From: Syntrophaceae bacterium UBA7520
GTDB taxonomy: Bacteria > Desulfobacterota > Syntrophia > Syntrophales > Smithellaceae
Length of the DNA: 64,000 nucleotides
Direction: 5' to 3'
NCBI GenBank assembly: GCA_002478265.1
Contig: DLNC01000040.1
Span: 46,256 to 110,255, forward strand
This document shows positions 61,406 through 64,000 of the stretch, piece after piece. Under the pieces are notes generated by a model. It was not told the DNA's origin. It worked only from the letters and a program-made list of their open reading frames with translations, and did not search any database. Both the position numbers and the translations under genes were made by a program. Within the stretch, counting starts at the first letter, position 1; each line of letters opens with the position of its first letter.

Positions 61406-62217
61406 AGAACGTTTATATAGGCGAGATTTTAAAAAACGAGGAAATCGCGCAGGATTGTTTTCTGATGCGCGTTGCCCTTCACGTTTCTTTTCCCGACCCT
61501 GCCGCCGGACAGTTTGTGATGGTCAGGGTTTCCGGTATTGCCGAGCCACTTTTGGCGCGTCCTTTCAGCGTTTATTCTTTTGAGCGTCAAAATAATTCAT
61601 GTGCGCTGGATATTCTTTACCGTGTTCTTGGCCGGGGAACACAGGTTATGGCCGGTTTGCTCAATGGCACACAGGTCGAAATTCTTGGTCCGCTCGGACA
61701 GGGCTTCGAAATAAAGCAGAATAAGAAAAACATTATATTGGTGGGTGGAGGAATGGGTGTTGCCCCTTTGACGTATCTCGCGCTACACCTCAACAATTAT
61801 ATGTGCTCATCATTTTCCACGATGTATTTTTATCTGGGAGCGCAAAACGACGAAGCTCTCATTGGAGTGGATGAACTAAAAAAGCTCTCCTGCACGGCCA
61901 TTACTTGCACGGACGACGGCAGCAGGGGAGAAAAAGGCCTGGTCACGCAGATATTGCTCAAAGACCTGAAAAAATTTTCTCCCGAAGAAACGATGATATA
62001 CGCCTGCGGCCCCAAACCCATGCTGAAAGCGTTGGCAAAGATATTACGGAAAACAAAATATTCCTGCCAGGTGTCGCTTGAAGAGAAAATGGCCTGCGGT
62101 GTCGGAGCGTGTCTTGGTTGTGCCGTGCCGGTAAAAAGCAGAAACTCCAAGCCGGCGTATAAAAGAGTATGCGCCGACGGACCGGTGTTTGATATTAACG
62201 AAATAGTCTGGAAATAA
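61402..62217 (+). CDS. pyrK: Dihydroorotate dehydrogenase electron-transfer subunit PyrK
   Basis: 271 residues. The FAD site shows RPFSVYSFE, the NAD site GGGMGVAPLTYLA, and the [2Fe-2S] ligands CGVGACLGCAVPV plus a final VCADGP. It passes electrons from class 1B PyrD to NAD+. The ATG overlaps the rimI stop (ATGA). A GTG 15 bases earlier is less likely. Confidence 0.94.
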   Translation: MKNVYIGEILKNEEIAQDCFLMRVALHVSFPDPAAGQFVMVRVSGIAEPLLARPFSVYSFERQNNSCALDILYRVLGRGTQVMAGLLNGTQVEILGPLGQGFEIKQNKKNIILVGGGMGVAPLTYLALHLNNYMCSSFSTMYFYLGAQNDEALIGVDELKKLSCTAITCTDDGSRGEKGLVTQILLKDLKKFSPEETMIYACGPKPMLKALAKILRKTKYSCQVSLEEKMACGVGACLGCAVPVKSRNSKPAYKRVCADGPVFDINEIVWK

Positions 62218-62219
62218 AT

Positions 62220-63146
62220 ATGGCCGAAACAGAGCAAATTAACATGTCCGTAAAAATAGGGAGGCTGAAGTTAAAAAATCCGGTCATGACGGCATCCGGC
62301 ACATTCGGCTATGGCGAGGAATACGCCGACTATGTTGATTTGAATAAACTCGGCGCCGTTGTAGTAAAGGGACTGTCGCTAAAACCGAGGGCGGGAAATC
62401 CACCGCCGCGTGTGATGGAAACACCGGGCGGCATGCTCAACGCAGTAGGCTTGCAAAATGTCGGCGTGGAAGCCTTCATCTCGGAAAAACTTCCTTTTTT
62501 GCGAAAATATGACACAAAAGTCATCGTTAACATTTACGGCGAAAACTATGATGAATATAAAAAAGTAACGCGGAAATTGTCTGCGGCCAAGGGCGTGCAC
62601 GCTGTTGAGGTAAATATTTCCTGCCCCAATGTCAAAAAAGGCGGCCTTAGTTTCGGCGCGGATCCAAAAACCGCCGCCACGGTTACGCGTAAGGTAAAAG
62701 AAGTTACCGACTTGCCTGTAATTGTCAAACTGACTCCTAACGTGACGGATATTGCCGCTATTGCCGTAGCCGTGGAAAAAGCAGGCGCGGACGCGATATC
62801 GCTTATCAATACAATTACCGGCATGTCCGTGGATATTTTTACCGGGAGGCCGCATTTAAAAAATATCACCGGCGGCCTGTCCGGACCAGCAATAAAACCC
62901 GTGGCGCTGCGCATGGTCTGGCAGGTACTGCAAAATGTTTCCATACCGGTTATCGGTATCGGCGGAATAATGAATGCCGAAGACGCGCTGGAGTTTCTTA
63001 TTATAGGCGCAAAAGCGGTGCAGATCGGCACGGCAAATTTCATCAATCCTCAGGCGACGATGGAAGTTATCGGCGGCATTAAAAGATACATGGAAATGAC
63101 TGGAATTAAAAACATCAGTAAAATCATCGGAACATTCAAAGCGTAA
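62220..63146 (+). CDS. pyrD: Dihydroorotate dehydrogenase class 1B, catalytic subunit
   Basis: 308 residues; oxidises dihydroorotate to orotate in pyrimidine synthesis with FMN. Catalytic Cys is in VNISCPNVKKGG and the substrate loop in RVMETPGGMLNAVGLQN. The FMN site GIGGIMNAEDALEF lies near 245. Paired with PyrK, defining the NAD-linked class 1B enzyme. It follows pyrK by 2 bases. Confidence 0.96.
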   Translation: MAETEQINMSVKIGRLKLKNPVMTASGTFGYGEEYADYVDLNKLGAVVVKGLSLKPRAGNPPPRVMETPGGMLNAVGLQNVGVEAFISEKLPFLRKYDTKVIVNIYGENYDEYKKVTRKLSAAKGVHAVEVNISCPNVKKGGLSFGADPKTAATVTRKVKEVTDLPVIVKLTPNVTDIAAIAVAVEKAGADAISLINTITGMSVDIFTGRPHLKNITGGLSGPAIKPVALRMVWQVLQNVSIPVIGIGGIMNAEDALEFLIIGAKAVQIGTANFINPQATMEVIGGIKRYMEMTGIKNISKIIGTFKA

Positions 63147-63156
63147 AGCGATAACC

Positions 63157-63843
63157 ATGAGAGTGAAAGCGCAGGAAATCGTCGGCGGCGTGTATCAGAT
63201 TGGCGGCTCCGGCATCACCACCGCAGATGACGCTGCTGTTTATCTGATAGATTTCGCAGGTGAGCAAGTCATGATCGATTCCGGCGCGGGCAGAAGCTTT
63301 TCGCTGCTGGTCAATAATATTGAAGAGCTGGGTTTCAGCCCGGAGAAGCTATCACATCTTATTCTTACGCACGGCCATATTGATCATATCGGTTCAGCGC
63401 CTTTTTTTCAAAAGCAGTATGGAGTGAAAATAATTATTCATGAAATGGACGCGCAGGCAGTGGAAACGGGCGATTCGCAAAAAACAGCGGCAAGCTGGTA
63501 TGGAGCTGATTTCCCGCCCACAAAAATTGACGAAAAACTCACCGGTGCAAACGGCATGCTAAAATACGGTGAGGATTCATTGCGCTGGCTGCACACTCCC
63601 GGACATACGCCCGGTTCCATTTCTTTATATCTGGATAGAGAGGGGAAAAGAATTCTTTTCGGTCAGGATATTCACGGGCCGTTTCATAAAGCGTTCGGCT
63701 CAGACATAAATTTGTGGAAAAAATCCATGCGGAAATTGCTGGACCTAAACGCCGATGTGCTATGCGAGGGGCATTTTGGTATTTATCAGCCAAAAGAAAA
63801 AGTGAAAGATTATATCGAAAGATATATTGAAGAATATGAATAA
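63157..63843 (+). CDS. Metallo-beta-lactamase-fold hydrolase
   Basis: 228 residues. Metal-binding motif THGHIDHIG (near residue 71-79), a further His in LHTPGHTPGS, and Asp in FGQDIHG and His in CEGHFG complete the binuclear site. Glyoxalase II-like or lactonase-like activity is possible; substrate unknown. It begins 10 bases after pyrD and probably closes that operon. Confidence 0.9.
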   Translation: MRVKAQEIVGGVYQIGGSGITTADDAAVYLIDFAGEQVMIDSGAGRSFSLLVNNIEELGFSPEKLSHLILTHGHIDHIGSAPFFQKQYGVKIIIHEMDAQAVETGDSQKTAASWYGADFPPTKIDEKLTGANGMLKYGEDSLRWLHTPGHTPGSISLYLDREGKRILFGQDIHGPFHKAFGSDINLWKKSMRKLLDLNADVLCEGHFGIYQPKEKVKDYIERYIEEYE

Positions 63844-63895
63844 ATTAATAGGGATAATTATTTCAGATAATTATGTTTGCCAACATTGAGCAATA

Positions 63896-63984
63896 TGTCA
63901 TTCCGAGGAGCGTAAGCGACGAGGAATCTTAATCATTTATCGCTACGCGCAAGGCATAGATTTCTCCCCTTGGTCGAAATGATA
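63896..63984. repeat. MITE-like intergenic element
   Basis: TGTCATTCCGA (63896-63906) and TCGAAATGATA (63974-63984) are imperfect inverted ends of an about 89-base element. The left end continues with GGAGCGTAAGCGACGAGG, like the element at 28948. No coding potential. Confidence 0.55.
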
Positions 63985-64000
63985 ACATGAAAAAGTGCAC

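Noticed and set aside
1..64000. CRISPR arrays, prophage, insertion sequences and toxin-antitoxin or restriction systems
   Set aside because: No regularly spaced repeats, integrase, transposase, restriction or toxin motifs were found on either strand.

Overview
The window looks like chromosome of an anaerobic deltaproteobacterium, most like the syntrophic, Syntrophus/Smithella-type lineages (inference from gene content; no 16S is present). Pointers are a NifU/NifS-type Fe-S system, a rubrerythrin with a flavin reductase, a membrane pyrophosphatase, a giant 2-hydroxyacyl-CoA dehydratase-type activase, a MetF with a Cys-rich C-terminal domain, an EFR1 ferredoxin, and several MetXW, DUF1844, DUF4301 and DUF3096 families common in that group. 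It is mostly ordinary core genome: no prophage, no CRISPR, no insertion sequence with a readable transposase.

Layout. 1-3 kb: nifU-nifS-serine acetyltransferase (cysteine supply and Fe-S assembly). 3-7 kb: a soluble protein with seven PAS domains plus GGDEF and EAL. 7.2-11.1 kb: a minus-strand operon headed by an Fe-S-type Rrf2 regulator, then nadA, metX, metW, ridA and a MOSC protein, with a perfect dyad at the promoter. 11.3-21.8 kb: envelope and housekeeping genes (lipoproteins, DacA-type carboxypeptidase, MltD-type transglycosylase, LysM protein, DUF4301, PP-loop thiolase-like protein, DUF1385, HD protein, MscL). 21.9-27.4 kb: a HIBCH-like crotonase, the flavin reductase-rubrerythrin pair, a GerMN membrane protein and an EF-G paralogue. 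27.5-29.3 kb: a DUF3096 microprotein, a WG-repeat lipoprotein, a C_GCAxxG_C_C protein and a 520-base gene-free stretch of degenerate repeats.

29.3-39.1 kb is one long minus-strand run: a DacZ-like diadenylate cyclase, clpB, DUF1844, ispE, tRNA-Gln, prs, rplY, pth and hppA. It diverges from rpoH at 39.1 kb. 40-43.5 kb holds dnaB, rplI, a yrbL-like gene, rpsR and rpsF. 43.7-46.2 kb has an FGGY kinase facing a class II aldolase and tRNA-Arg. 46.2-52.2 kb has metF, an AmiC-like amidase, EFR1 ferredoxin, glutaredoxin and an S2P-CBS protease. 52.2-58.9 kb carries the 1.4-kilo-residue activase, a bile-acid-symporter-like transporter and an aldehyde dehydrogenase. 59.3-63.8 kb is a mannose-family PTS IIA-IIB-IIC set without IID, followed by rimI, pyrK, pyrD and a metallo-beta-lactamase-fold hydrolase.

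The features most worth a second look are: the DacZ-type cyclase with an altered RHR motif; the divergent pyrophosphatase signature; the two-activase fusion; dyad or stem structures ahead of the Rrf2 gene, the flavin reductase-rubrerythrin pair and the PTS genes; and a shared MITE-like repeat end at 28.9 and 63.9 kb. I found no clearly new multi-gene system. All family calls are from motifs read by eye, not from database searches.
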